A DNA stretch of 64,000 nt from Anarhynchus alexandrinus (lineage: Eukaryota > Chordata > Aves > Charadriiformes > Charadriidae), in NCBI GenBank assembly GCA_008711295.1, contig VUYV01000147.1, positions 993,021 through 1,057,020 of the forward strand, read 5' to 3'. Shown one piece after another: positions 36,439 to 49,100 of this stretch; positions within the stretch are counted from its first letter, which is position 1; each line of letters begins with the position of its first letter. A program made the translations under genes and the position numbers. The notes below the pieces were generated by a model, which worked only from the letters and a program-made list of their open reading frames with translations, was not told where the DNA came from and did no database searches.

Positions 36439-38897
36439 GTAAGCACCAGCCCCTTGGGGTTACTGCAAACAGCCAGGGAGCCAGAGGCTCTCATGTTGTG
36501 TGAGCTGCGTTCTCGGTCCTGTGCCCACAAAACAGAGCAAACCTATGTTGGGCCACAAGAAGAAAGGGACATTTATTGAGCGTACGCAGAAGTCAGCATC
36601 ATGAGAAGCCAGGCTAAGCATTTTAAGCTACTTTTCTTGTAGTGGTACCGTGCTTTTCTCAGAAAACGTTCTGAGTTAACAGAATGCACTTTAATCTCCC
36701 AAAATAACCTGATCTATTTGAAGAGAAGTTGCAGCGGGTTGTGCTCACACAAACCACCTTGAAATTTTACGGAGCAAGGCATTTCTTCTTGGTAGGAATA
36801 AGCTGTAAAATCCAGATTAGTAGCTGGAGATGTGACTATTTTATATCTTAATAACAGCTCTTGTTTTGGAAGCTGTATTGAATAATGATAACGTTTGTTA
36901 CTCAGATTTGTAGTAGTCAAAATGATAACTGAGAACTTTCAAATCCAAGACTCTCAGCTAGTATGTTGCAAATGAAAATGTAGAATCATAGAATCATTTA
37001 GGTTGGAAAAGACCCTTAAGATCATTGATTCCAACAGTTAACCTAAATAATAAACAATAAAATCACATAAACAATATGAGTCTGAATTAGGAAAACCACA
37101 AGACTAACTATTTGTATGTACATTGCTAGAACTCAAAATAACCTTCTGGTCAGTCTTTATGCCTACAATATGAGTGCATATGCATCCATGTGGTCACTTC
37201 AGTCACAAAAAATGAACGCTGTGGAATGCCCTTAAAAAAAATTCTCCCAAGTGGATTTTTTTTCCTTCCTGTAGGTGAATGAGAAAGCAGGTTAGACGGC
37301 GTTTGGGAGTTTCTGCCATTTGACTCTCACACTGCCAGCAGGCAGTGTCACTTCTCAGCCAGATGGCTGCCTACAGCATAAAAATCAGGGATGCCAATTG
37401 AAATTAAAAGCGTTTTGCTGTCTATGCATAGTGAAAATTGCTTCTGACCTGGTGAACTTGCATACTGAGCAAAATGGCTGTAGCTGCCTCTTCCCATGTT
37501 GCCCTTTTTTCCAGGTGTCACTGTTTGCTTGGTATCAAGTAGCTTCTGTGGCATGATTTGCTTAATTATCGTGCATCACTTCCAATCCTTGCCATCACAT
37601 GAATTAAGAAGATGGTTAAAATGTTAACAGGTAGAGCATCTTGTAGCAGCAGTGACATTGGGCTAGGTACTGCTGGTTTTGCCGCAAATACTTTGCAGTC
37701 TGCTGTGCCACAGACATCTGAGACACAACATATTGAATTGCTGCCTGGATTTCAGTTCACTGCTATGAGGAAAATAGGTCAGATCACATGGAAAATTACT
37801 TGTGTCACTGTAAAGGGAGGCCAAGGTAGATTGCATGTGTTTCTGATAAATGCTCTGTAAACTTATATTTCGTTTCAAAATAGTCCTGAATTCCATTGTC
37901 GCTTTAGTCTGCATTTACTGAATTTACATAGTTACGTGTTTCTGTTGTGTGGGTTTTTATTCAGAACTCTTGAACAGCAGCAGCTGTTGAGTCGTTAGTT
38001 AGAAAACAAACCAGGAAAACCAATATATAACACTGTCATGTGCCCTACATTCAGCAACATGATCAGATAACGAAAATGAGCAGCGCAATAAAGCCTTTAA
38101 GATATCCCCACCACTTCCTGCAAATGGATCACGCTGGCTTCCTTTGCAAACAAAAATAAATCACAAAAGCAGATTCATTTTGTTAGATCGTAAGGACAAT
38201 AGAGATTGTATTCTTTTCCTTGGGTTTTCTTCTCTTCTTGCCCTCTCCTCTCTCTTTCCTCCTCCCTCTCCCCCAGTATCAGCTCTGAACAGCCGCCTTG
38301 TTATGGAGAAATACTAACCGTGATGAAACTTTGAGCTTTAACTTCTCTTTTAAATGTGCATCTGATCTCTTGGACATTACATCCGCACGACTGTACAAAT
38401 GGGCTGTGGGCCCAGAGCAGCTTTGTGTCACAGCTTGGCATTCCCTAGCCGTGCCCTGGCTGTCCAAGCAGCAGGCACTGGTTAACTACTCTGTACCAGC
38501 TAACTTAAATATAAATGGTATATCACAGTCAGGGTGCTTTCACTGCAAGAATGCTCTGACTGATAGGAGAGCTTCTCGTGTTTGATAAACCAGTTCAGAA
38601 GCTGCAAAAATCAGAGAAGCAAATCATTGCATTTCATGGTCAAGGTTTTTTTTCCAGTTCGTTGCTTAGCGTGAGTTTTTAAATCAGAGCTGGTAATATA
38701 CTTGAGTAGTAGGGAAAAAACCCAAAACAAAACCAAACCAAAAAAAAAAAAAGAAAACCCAAGCATGTCACGCTTGAAGTTAAAATTGCATAGTAGTTAG
38801 CAAAGACTATTCTTGTTTGTAGATATCGCTGCTAATACTTTAGAATCTTAATTTCTTAATTTAACTTCTCTTTTTTTTTTCCTCTTTCCCCTTAAAG
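36439..38897 (+). other. PTPRK: Last PTPRK intron, with a CR1 end
   Basis: Holds a short antisense CR1 3' end (36981-37045) and a C/T-rich tract near 38210-38280. It ends in a pyrimidine tract before the last acceptor. No other exon is recognised. Confidence 0.65.
36981..37045 (-). mobile_element. CR1 LINE 3' end, antisense, truncated
   Basis: The + strand reads tagaatcatagaatcattt then aggttggaaaagaccctt and aagatcattgattccaac, which is the reverse complement of the avian CR1 3' terminus (CATAGAAT being the inverted ATTCTATG unit). The element is 5'-truncated to about 65 bp, as is usual for CR1. It lies within the last PTPRK intron. Confidence 0.85.
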
Positions 38898-38951
38898 GAG
38901 CAATATCGCTTCTGCTACGATGTTGCACTGGAGTACTTGGAATCCTCTTAG
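38898..38951 (+). CDS. PTPRK: PTPRK last coding exon, with stop
   Basis: The acceptor is ccccttaaag. The exon enters in phase 0 and encodes EQYRFCYDVALEYLESS followed by TAG (38949-38951). This is the final D2 helix and the C terminus of PTPRK, identical in the last residues to the mammalian protein. The exon continues directly into the 3' UTR. Confidence 0.98.
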   Translation, partial: EQYRFCYDVALEYLESS

Positions 38952-39110
38952 TTGGAATGGATGTGACAAAGTTCACCAAAAAATGAATCTCAATAAGCTG
39001 TTTTGACAACAGTTCTTGATCCTGTGAAGAAAGATTTTAGGGGAAGAGGGGGGTGGGCGGGATTTTAAATTTTAAATGCAAAGTATTTTTCTTATGAAGT
39101 TGTGTATCTT

Positions 39111-39116
39111 AATAAA
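39111..39116 (+). promoter_or_regulatory. PTPRK: Proximal polyadenylation signal AATAAA
   Basis: The canonical hexamer lies 160 bases after the stop codon, with T/G-rich sequence following (about 39128-39150). Its use would give a very short 3' UTR that lacks the Pumilio and ATTTA elements. Confidence 0.55.
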
Positions 39117-40141
39117 AGAACTCAATCTGTTTCTATGCTTGTATACAGTATCAACATTTAGTGCCACATAAATACTATTTAATGAAAACCAGAGTCAGAA
39201 GAGATTTGCGCAAATTAGGACTTTTCAGTGTTTGTATATGCAGCCGTCTCTCAATTACAGTAGAGCGACCATCTGTTGCATGTATCAATATTTCCTATAT
39301 GGTATTAATTTTTCTTTTTTTTCTTTTGATACATTGTTAAAGTACAATAACAGTGCAGATTGATAGTAAGGTTCATTCTTTATACGTTTCAAGTGTTGCA
39401 TATATATATTATATATAGTAAAAAGAAACTGGCTTATTTTGTTTTAATGTGCAATGATGGCTGGATCACATAAAGATCTTTATAAAGAAACTTAAACATA
39501 AGCCAAAGACTCAAGTGTAAATATGTCTATATGGAGAAAGCACATGTATTTATTGTTTACTTGCATTCCTTTTTTGATGGCTGAAAAAAGAAGAATCATT
39601 TTTCTTGAAGAAAGCTTTTTTTGCTGAAATCAAGTGTAAACAATTTTTGTAGTTTATTTTTTGTATGTTTTAGTGTAAGTAGAAGACATACTTTTTATGC
39701 ATAGACCAAGAAACATTGGTATCGTGGTTTTGTTGTGTACATGCTTGTGATTCAAATCCATGTAAACAACTCAGTTATAGAAGGTCTTTAACTACAGGAC
39801 CAAAATCAAAACATTTTCCTGAAAATGTATAGTTTTTCACAGTTGCATTAGTTCAGTACTGATCAAAAAACTATGTAAGGAAGGGCACACATCAAAATGG
39901 CCTTGCCTATGACTTGCACAATATTGGAAGACGTTTTCAAGCACCATTAAAATTGTAAGGGAACCAATTGTTTGAAAAAATATTGAAGCACAGGTCAATA
40001 GGAGAACTGCCAGACAAATAGATGGCTCCGCATATGCCCTTCAGGGTAAAAAAGTATTTGTTTAGCAAATTGTAAAATTAAGCAATGTTTATTTTGATGT
40101 TTACGAACATGTAAGCTTTGCTTCCAAGAAAGCAAAATTTG

Positions 40142-40147
40142 AATAAA
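40142..40147 (+). promoter_or_regulatory. PTPRK: Distal polyadenylation signal AATAAA
   Basis: The canonical hexamer is followed after about 20 bases by TTGTGGTGTAC, a good downstream GU-rich element. This is the likeliest main 3' end of PTPRK, near 40165-40170. Confidence 0.6.
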
Positions 40148-40336
40148 CCAATGCCAGATTCTGATTATAGTTGTGGTGTACAAAATATTACTGTGCTTTC
40201 GCTTAGCTTGTATCCATTTGTTCACAAGGTTTCCTATATTTTACCAGCTAAAATCTTTCCAGTCTCTCATTGGTCTTTTTTAGAACTGACAGTAAAATGA
40301 TAAGGTGCTTTTAAATATTCTGTAAAGTAAGAGTGA

Positions 40337-40342
40337 ATTAAA
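40337..40342 (+). promoter_or_regulatory. PTPRK: Possible third polyadenylation signal ATTAAA
   Basis: A common variant hexamer in an AT-rich setting, without a clear GU-rich downstream element. Weak. Confidence 0.3.
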
Positions 40343-42689
40343 CTTTTATTTAAAGATTATTTTATATTATTTCCTATTTTGATACCCTCTCACTTACAGT
40401 CCTTATTAAGGAGTCATTCTTGTCTGGAAGACCAATATATTTGGATAAGGAAAATCTCAAAAGGAAATTATATTATTTTTCACCTCAGTGTTTCAGGGAG
40501 TATTTGAGAAGACTCTATGTCATCTGTATGCCCGAAGTTTCTTTCTTTACTTCAGACTCATGGAATTACCCATCCAACAATGGCAGAGAAATGTTTAGAG
40601 ATATTCTGCTTCTCAGGGTTTTTTTTCAGTGCCTCCATCTGTATTGCATACAGCTCCACCTCTTCCAGATCTACAAAAAAGTCTTTTTCTGTTTTCGCCC
40701 GATGTTAGTTCCTACCTATGAAGAGCAAGGTAAACAAATCAGGTTTGAAAATGTTCACTGGGTCTGGGTTCTTAATACTCAAAATTGCTCTTTTTTTTCT
40801 TTTGTCACATTGGGAAGGGGATTATAAGCTGCGTGCAATAGAATTCCAACATTCCCAGCTTTCTCTGTGAGGCCCTGGCGTTCAGCTAACTTTGGCAGTC
40901 AAAGTGCTGGATGTATTGTCTAAAGCTAACTGTCTGGTCACCACATTTTGTGGAAACAACGTACCATCTCCACAGACTGATGGATCCTGCCAGTTAGACA
41001 TGCGTCTGGGACTAAATGAATTGGACTCTGGAAGGACCTTCCTCTATTGTCAATAAAGGGGGCTGAGAAGATTAGAAGTCTAGCTGAATTTTTTGACAGA
41101 TGAGATGAGTAGCTCTTAGGGTTGTGGAATGCAAAAGCCAAATTTCATACTGACCAGAGTGATTTTTATGTCTGGGGTTTTTTTTCTTTCCTGATCAAAA
41201 ATGTAGCATGATCATTAGGCTGAAGGAATAGTTAGTTTCAGGGTGAGATCATGTGCGGGGGACAGTGGGGTCCATCCCCATCAGTGCTTTGTAACCCTTG
41301 GTAGGATCTTTGTATCCAGTTTGCCCTGTGCATTAAGCGTGACTGGTGCAAATGCCGGTATGACTCGCGGCATCGCAGCACGCTGTGCCTGCGCAGGCAT
41401 CCTCCGTGAGGGCATCCCCCTCAGCCAGAAGGGATTATAGCTGCCGGTGGTTATTCTCCAAACGGGGACTCTGCCTGTGTTGTCCAAGTACCGTGAGAGT
41501 CACATAATTTCTGTAACTGTAGCTGACTGTGGTGACCTAATGAGCTTTTGCAGTAGCTTGTGATTGAAAAAACTTGTGGGAAGTTCTTCCTTGCAAGGCC
41601 AGGGACAAGGATGCAGAGGGAATATGGTGTGTGAGAAGCAGCTCAGAAATATCAGTCTCCGATAATGGTATATCTTGGGGTTCTCTTAGGCAAAAGACAT
41701 TATTAGAATCAGCTTTTTAGTATAAAATCAGGAAGAGACGGTTGGCTTTCATTGTGGCAGCTGTTCCCCTGGACAGGTGCTGCTCCTGTATCCTTTTCTT
41801 ATACCTGTGCAAGACAGAAGAAAGAAAAGTGTGGGGACTATGAAAGCCTGCCCCAAAGTGAGAACAGGTATTGCTCGTAAAAGGAGGGTGCAGTGGAGGG
41901 AGAGAACTATTCCTGACCATGGGCACTTGAAAAAGGAAATATTTTACTGCCTGAGGCAGTGAAAAGCCACCAGCACCATATTGCAATGTGTTAGCACCTC
42001 CTGCCCTGGAGAAATCCATAGGTTTCAAGACTCCTTCTCAAAATCTTTCTGCTGGCTACTGCCCTTGCTGCAATATTAGCACAGACTCAGTCAAGTGGCC
42101 GCAGCCTGCAAGGTACACGGGCTCTGCTTTCCTCAGCGGCAAGAAATTAAGGCAGGACTGACACAAGCAGTGCATACGGAGAGAGCAAATGGGCATCAAG
42201 TCAGAATACAAAGAAAAGGCACGAAAGATTTCAACTGTGGAGGAGTGTGAGAGGATTCAAATTTGAACTGAATGAAGTTAAAACTGATCAAATGTCGTAT
42301 AACGACAGGAACCAAAGGAGCGTACAAATTGCCAAAAACATGATGGCTCTGTGTGAGAAGGTGTTCTTTGCTCTAAAACCGAGAAGTGATGACTCCAGTG
42401 TCCTAGTCTCCGTAGCTGCTAGTGGAAGGAGTTCTAAGTGTTGCCTTGATGGCTTTGGTTCATTTTCTATAGAACAGTAACCAAAGAGGTAACTTAGGGA
42501 TGTGTTCAAGCTGTCTGGATTTTCCCTTGTCCTGTTTTGAGTGACACAGGATTAATTTCAGTAATTTTATTTTCAGTAAGGTCTCTTCTAATACTAGGGA
42601 AAATTGCATTTTTAGAAGACTGTAGTATCTAAATTTGTGAAAATACTTTGTAGCCAGCTATGGTGTGTGGGTTTTGAGGCCTCAGTGTT
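40343..42689. other. Intergenic, no gene recognised
   Basis: Open frames here (for example + 40420-40827 and - 41717-42028) lack family signatures, and no splice-compatible exon is seen. No repeat family is recognised. Confidence 0.6.
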
Positions 42690-43150
42690 TTTGAGCTCGC
42701 CAGGTGCAGGGATGAGGAGGAGTGAGACCTGGAGGAGCACTTGACCCAAGCTGGCCAACAGGATTATTTCATACCATGAACATCACATTCAATATAAATT
42801 AGAAAGTTTGCTGAGGAGTCCTCCCTATTCCTTGATGGCGGCAATCCTGAGAACTTCTTGTCCTAGTATAGGACCCCTGAGGGTCTTACCTTCCTCCTGA
42901 AGCCGTAGCGCTCGCAGTGTCTGACATTTGCTGCCCACTGCTGGGAGTGCTCAGCTTCCCACTGGTAGAATTGGCTGAGTATAATCCTTGTATATTTTAT
43001 ATTGGTATCAGGATCAATATTGGTTCTTTAGTATTATTAATGTTAATTATTTAGTTTATTCTATTAAATCTGTTTATATTTCAACCCCCAGGTTTCATTG
43101 TTTTTTCCTGATTCCTATTCCTGGGTGGGCAGGGGTCACCAGGTGATAGA
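42690..43150 (+). mobile_element. ERVL-type solo LTR (degenerate), sense orientation
   Basis: The order of blocks follows avian class III endogenous retrovirus LTRs. A U3 part carries GACCCAAGCTGGCCAACAGG and ATTTCATACCATGAACATCA blocks and a TATAAA box (42793-42798). About 270 bases later there is a TATTA-rich stretch with the polyadenylation-type ATTAAA (43063-43068), followed by TTTCAACCC and a T/C-rich stretch that ends in a G-rich segment (CCTGGGTGGGCAGGGG). No gag, pol or env open frame flanks it, so it is a solo LTR. Ends are approximate. Confidence 0.65.
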
Positions 43151-46100
43151 ATAATTGTCTAAATGACAATAAATCATTGTGGCTTCTTCAAAACATAACA
43201 TTCCTAAATAACCAGATCTTAGGATCCAGAACTGAAGGACCATATCATACCTTGAGCACCTTAAATCCTTGGAAGTGTCTAAAGTAATGTCATGGAGAGC
43301 TGCCTTCTCTCTCTTTTTTTTTTTTTTTAGCCCACTGAATCTGCCTTCCCTCTTCATAGTGACTCAGCTCCAGCAGAAACAGGTGTGACGAGACCCAGTT
43401 TTTGAACTTTTATCTGAGTCCTGAGAGATGAGACCCCAGCGAGTTGATGAGGTGCTAGAAGTTACATTTCCCGCTTCCTGGGTAAATGCTGCCATTGAGG
43501 AACAACAGCTTTGAAACAGGCTTTGCCTTCATGGAAAATGGTCTCAGGCTCAAGCTTGAAGCTTAGTATCTTCAGTATACGCAAGCAGTTACTGGGATTT
43601 CATTCAGGAAGTCGCTCGGATAATAGAATTATCTAGTTTATGGTACGTCCTTGCCTCGCCCAAGGTACTGCAGTTAGAAACAAAACAGTCTTTAGGGAAA
43701 CATGAAAGCAAAAGCTACTGCAGGAGTGTGCTTTTTCAAATGGGTTAACAATTTCCAAAATCGAAGGTCTATAAAAGCAAACTGGGAAAGCAAGTGGTAG
43801 GCAAGTGCTATGTCATTGAGCCTCCAACGTGAACTGAAATGTTAAAGGACGAGGAAGGGGCAGCCTGAGAAAAAATGTTGCAGAATCATTGCGTGGCCAG
43901 GCCACCTGGACTGACAAATGACTGTATAAAGGACCTCTTTTAAGCTCCATTCTGCTGCTGTGCCAGAAGAAACCCTGAGATCTTGAAATAAATGTAAAAG
44001 CTGCTTTTATAGTGCCCTGCTCTGTACTGAAAAGTAACTCATTTTCTGCTGTACTTTCCCCGTGTCACGTAGAGGTCTGAATTGAGTTAAGTGATCCTAA
44101 TCTCACAAAAGAACCTTTGTGGTGGTTTATTGCTAGTGCTCTTCCTTTGTTAAACAGTCAAAGGTCTTGTAACCTCTGCAGATCCAGGATAGTCAGGGGT
44201 ATCTGTGAATATTCATTTACGTCTTTAACTTCTGAGGTTGAATAATCTGCTAGTAACAGATTGTGTAGACTGAGGATGAGACTTTCAGAATATGCAGAGG
44301 TTTAGCCCCATAAATTTCTCTTCAACTTCATGCAGCAAAATCTTGTCTTTGCTATTTTTTTAACTAGAGGCTCTATTTGAACAAAATTTGAGATGCTGAC
44401 AATATAGAAGAAATGTTTCTAAATTAATTTTAAGCTTGCTGGATGCTTTTTCTTTAAGCTTGTGTAAAAGAATGACGTGAGATGGTGGTGGTGGTTGACA
44501 GGCATAAATGTTATTTTGGCCCACGCTTCTCAGAAATTAATTCTTTCCCTGCTGTTGGGTTTAGACTCCTAATTTATGCAGAGATTGACATGTATGATGA
44601 CAGGCACAATAGGATGCTTACCTAATAATAATGTTTTTAACTGTGTCTTGGCCAACAAAGAACAGATGTTTTTGTGCTTTGTTGAGATGCAAAAGCTTGA
44701 TTTCAATAGTCTTTTGTAACCCTTCTAGCTCTCATTTGGATCAGAAAATGACTGACTTCACAAATTATATCAAGATAAATTTGAAATCCCCATATGCTCA
44801 GAGATTTTTCACGTCCTCACTGTAAGCAGAAAAAGTAAGTAAGCAGAAAAAATGAAGACTGTTAAATAACCAGCAACAAAACCCCCTCTTCTGGACATGG
44901 AACCAAAACATGATTTTTCTGCAAGCCTTGGAATACCCTGGAGCTTTTTGGTAATGAGCACAAAATGGCATCTGGCAAAACACAGTACCTCCAGATTGTG
45001 ATAATATGTGTGTATTTTCCTGCCAGGTGCAAACCAGTGTGAGCTCTTTCCATTTCACGGTGGAAAACTTTTGTCTTTCTTTTGTGTATCTAATTTTTTG
45101 TAGAAAACAACACATGATTTTCCTGAGTCCTGAAATTTTGAAGCAAGTTACTGTCTTATTGTACCCCGATAGCAAACGTGAAACCAGTGATTATAGTATC
45201 TCTAGAGTTTCTCTTTTGAGGTAACCAGAGTGAGTTGGGTTTTGTACTGGCCATAAAGCCAAATATGGTAAGTTTCAGAAAAGTTTTGAAAGGCATTTAT
45301 TTTGCTACTAATTTTGTGTGTGGACTTAAGTTCCATCAGGTGAAATCCGAGTTCATTTGTGGTCAAGGACATAAAGTCTCGCTACTCATGTTTTATTAGT
45401 CTTTCTGATCCACTTGCTGTACCCATGAGTGGGCGCAATAAATAGTCCATCTGGGCCCACGGTCCGAACTGTCTTCAGCACAGGACTTGGTGCTGTAGTG
45501 TTTTTCCCCAGTTTCAGGATGCAGTTGTTATGAAACTTGCGGATGATACAGATTAGCGACACAAAATTGCCTCTATTTACCGAAAATGCTTGAAACTGCC
45601 TGCTGAAGGGGTGTATGCATTCATTTTGAGTTAGGTGGAAATCATAGACTTGGGAAGCTGTGGCACTCCTGCAACATTTTCTGTTGCACAAAATGGTATC
45701 ATTGAAGCTTCCGTTGATGCAGTTCAAACTGTATAAATAGGTTGCTGCTTAGTTTCATCTTCTGAAATGATCAAGGTTTCCAGCTTACCTTGCATTAAGA
45801 AATACAGCAGTGTTTGAGCAGTAGTTCTCACAGGTCAGACAACTTCAGGGATGAGGCTAGAAATAGAGCATAAAAGCACTAGGCATAGTATAGCAGCTTC
45901 TAATATTTCTCCTCCAGCGAGATGAGCTGGTTCAGCGAGTGTGACAGTGAGCTGTAATTACAGCTGTGAGAAAATAGCTGTGTGGTTTTGTCTGTGGCAA
46001 AGGCTTTTAAAAAATTCTTTAAAAAACAGGGAAGGAGTGCAGGCTTTGTTTCTACTTCGGTGTGCCTTCCTTTCAGGCACTTGTTTACTTCAAATAATAG

Positions 46101-49100
46101 CCTTGCTTAACGCAGACCCTTTCTAAGATGATAGTCCTTTAAGTAATCAGAGTCACAGCCTGCAGCAGTCTCTGTCTTTAAATACAAGTAAACTGTTGGA
46201 AGGTGGATTAAAGGTAGCAGGTACAGCTATGACAGATGCTATAGTGCATTCAGGGGTGAGCTGCAATGGGTAGAGGCACAGGGAAGGGGCTTTTTGCTTT
46301 TGCACGGTGGGATTTATAAACTTTGTGCAAGAGAAAGAGGGAACTGACTGGGACCAGCATGACTTTAGGAAAATTTTTCGCTGGTTGTTTGGGCAACAAC
46401 ATAGAAAGCTCTGGCTTTCAATGTAAGAATAGGCAAGATGGAGAGAATAAAAAGTCTAGACGAGATGGGAACTTCCCCAAAAAGCACGCAGTTATGAAAT
46501 ATATAGAAGGAAATAAAAATCCTGAACATCCCACTCAGTGAAAAAGTTTCAAATATTGAGTGTATGTTGTGCTTGTGGTCAAGCAAAGTTGAACAGATGT
46601 TTTAGGCTGCTGAGGAAGAAAGAAGCTGAGCAAGGGAGAGTGCAAGGAAAGAAGCGGGCAGTTTATGTGAGCAGCTCCTTCAATAAAAAAGGGATCTGAG
46701 TAGGTGTCATGAAAGATTTTTAAAAAAAAAAAAAGAAAAATCCCCTCCAGGATTAGCACAGGCAAGAGACATTTATGACCTGTGATCTCCACTTGATTTT
46801 TGTACTCCGGCAGTTAGCTGCTGTGAAACCCGCAAGGTGCAATTTTTGTGATACTATATTTGTCATTGCTGATCAAGAAAAGGTGGAGAAAAACACTGGT
46901 GCGATGCTGAACGTGATTGTTCAGAGAGTCTTCATCTTAGTTTTGAGGACGAGCAACAAATGAGAAGCAGCAGAGTAAAAGTGACAGTAAGTTATAGCTC
47001 AGGCATGATTTCACAGGCATGATCTCAGCCCCCGCTCCACTGTTAATCGAGAGCCAAACGCTACTTTGCAGGCTTGTTTCCGATGCCTGTTTTTTAACAT
47101 AATTATGGTTTGGGTTTGTTTTTCCTTTCTTAGAAGAGGAAAATTTATACCAAGAAAAGCAACATTAGAGACTGGGGAGGTGAGAGGGGAAGCATTTGGG
47201 GAGAGCACTTTGAGAGGCAGCTGCTTGACTGTGGCCTCAGGGGGAGCCACTGGAAAGAAAGATTTTGAAGACTGAGAAGAATTCTGAGTGTCTTGAAAAA
47301 CATAAGCCAACTTGATAAATGAAATACCTTCGGAGTCCTACCCCATTTAGCGTTTGGGGAAAATTGCAAAACTTGGGTGGGGAGGGGGACGTGCCCTGCA
47401 AATTGTTATCTGTGTTTGCAGTCCAGCGTGCCAAAATAAAAATTGAATTAGCAGGAGGCCCTGGCAAAATAAGAGACTAACATGTCACTATTACTTTGAT
47501 GATATACACATACAGGTCTGCATTTTCCACATCTTCACTTTTAAGCCTTTAAGTAAAACACCGACTTGGTCATGCGAAGACTCATCACAGTATCATGATG
47601 CCCTGATCTTGCTCATTACCTTGAGTTTGCCAGTGAGGTGTCTATTCTGGACTTGTCACAGGCCACACAAACATTTAAGGAGGACAGATACTCATCTCTT
47701 TTCAAGACTGTATGTTTTTCAGACTAGATTCTGTACTTTTACCTGATTGTTTTTCCTCTTCTTCCAGTGGTCTTTGTACGTGACTGGGATCCAACAAATG
47801 GACGTTGTATACTGCCCTTTCCAAAATATAGTTTAGGTTGCTTGATTTTGTTGTTTTGTTTTGTTTGGTTGTTTTTTTAATTCTTGTTTTCTCTGATTTT
47901 TTTTTTCCTCCTCTACATCCTAGAACAGGCTGAAGCTAAGCAGGCAGGGATGGGCCTACTCCTTTCAATTCTTTAATGGTTTCTCCTTTCCAATTCTTTA
48001 AAGGTCTGTGGGCTTTAAAAGCAATGTGAAACAGGGCAGGAAGAGGTTTGGTTAGTGATGTGTTTAGGTGTGTTTGATTTAAAGAAAAAGATTAACCCAA
48101 CAATGTATGGGAGGGGTTGGTTAACTCCATAGAAGATCCTAGGTGTTAAGGGAAGGGAAATAGAAATATCTGGGTGTATGTACTATGATGTGTATGGTGT
48201 AACTGACTTTCGGTCATGGTAGTTCCTGAAATGTGCTGCAGTGAAATGATTTTGAAATGAGACTTAAACATTTAATAGTAAAGGAACTGGGGCAAAAATC
48301 AATTTTCCCACACTCAGCTTCCAATAACGTTACCATAGCTTGTGTCGACATGGGAGTGGGGAGGTGTGCTCTTGTGTCTTTGCCATGGTGCTGGGCTAAA
48401 ACACACGGCCCAGGGACAGAATTCAGAAATACAATGTTCTGGGAAGACCATAACTGCTGAAAATGAGGTGAGGCACCCCACGTTACAAGCACCTCTTGAG
48501 TCAATTGCTCTTTTCGCTACTGTCCATGCAAGGAGAGAAGAGAACCCCGGAGAGTAGCATAGTGATGAGGGCAGGCTTGGATTAGCAAGGGGCTCTGGTT
48601 AACTGCTAATTTGATGAAGGTACAGCATCCTCAATTGCATGTTAAAACAGGAATGGGCAAATTTTCAACATTTTTGTTCAATTTTTGAGCTGTTTTTTTC
48701 TGTAACTCTGCTTGCTTTTGATTTTGTTTTATTCTCTCTTCTATGAAGAGTTTGTTTGAATTGGATGCTTTTTTTCCCCTTTTTTAAGTATCTTCTCTTA
48801 TAGGATGTATTAAATCTTCCTTCAAGCTTGTCTTCAGCCATACTGTATTGGTGGTTTTGTAGGTGAGCAGAGAGCAGAATGCAGAAAAAGAAATGAGCAA
48901 AATATGTTGTTTGTAAAATGGACGATGGTGTAAGTGATGGCCTTGTAGATTTCAGATTTCATCATCTGGCCATGGGAAGTCTGTTTGAATTAATTTGTTG
49001 ACATAATTCCACAAGAATACTTACAAATACATTCCTGAGAGAGATGTGAAGGGAGCTGTAGACTTTCATTTTTCAAAATGTATCTATCTATTCAGGCCAA

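Larger units (their letters stand above)
1..40170 (+). other. PTPRK: PTPRK gene, 3' portion (transmembrane to 3' UTR)
   Basis: Seventeen exons on the + strand join without a phase conflict into about 708 codons that match the R2B receptor phosphatase PTPRK from just before the transmembrane helix to the C terminus. All introns are GT-AG. PTPRK is a type I membrane protein that binds homophilically at cell contacts and dephosphorylates junctional and receptor substrates (family knowledge). The assignment to PTPRK rather than PTPRM, PTPRT or PTPRU rests on residues throughout D1 and D2 and on the cassette LPNDPLVPTAVL. The gene is truncated by the left window edge: the signal peptide, MAM, Ig and FN3 exons are absent. 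Codon count from the first exon to the stop agrees with the human protein of about 1439 residues, whose helix starts near residue 753. Confidence 0.96.
38952..40170 (+). other. PTPRK: PTPRK 3' untranslated region
   Basis: The stretch after the stop is AT-rich and continues to at least the second polyadenylation signal. It includes ATTTA elements (for example 39548-39552) and a TGTAAATA at 39516-39523 that matches the Pumilio recognition element. The 3' limit is inferred from AATAAA at 40142 and a following GT-rich stretch; a later ATTAAA at 40337 could extend it by about 190 bases. Confidence 0.75.

Noticed and set aside
40420..40827. 135-codon + frame after the PTPRK 3' UTR
   Set aside because: Composition is Phe/Tyr-rich as expected from AT-rich noncoding DNA, with no domain, promoter or splice context.
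45386..45750. About 120-codon minus frame
   Set aside because: No ATG at the start, no domain recognised and no exon context. Chance openness cannot be excluded.
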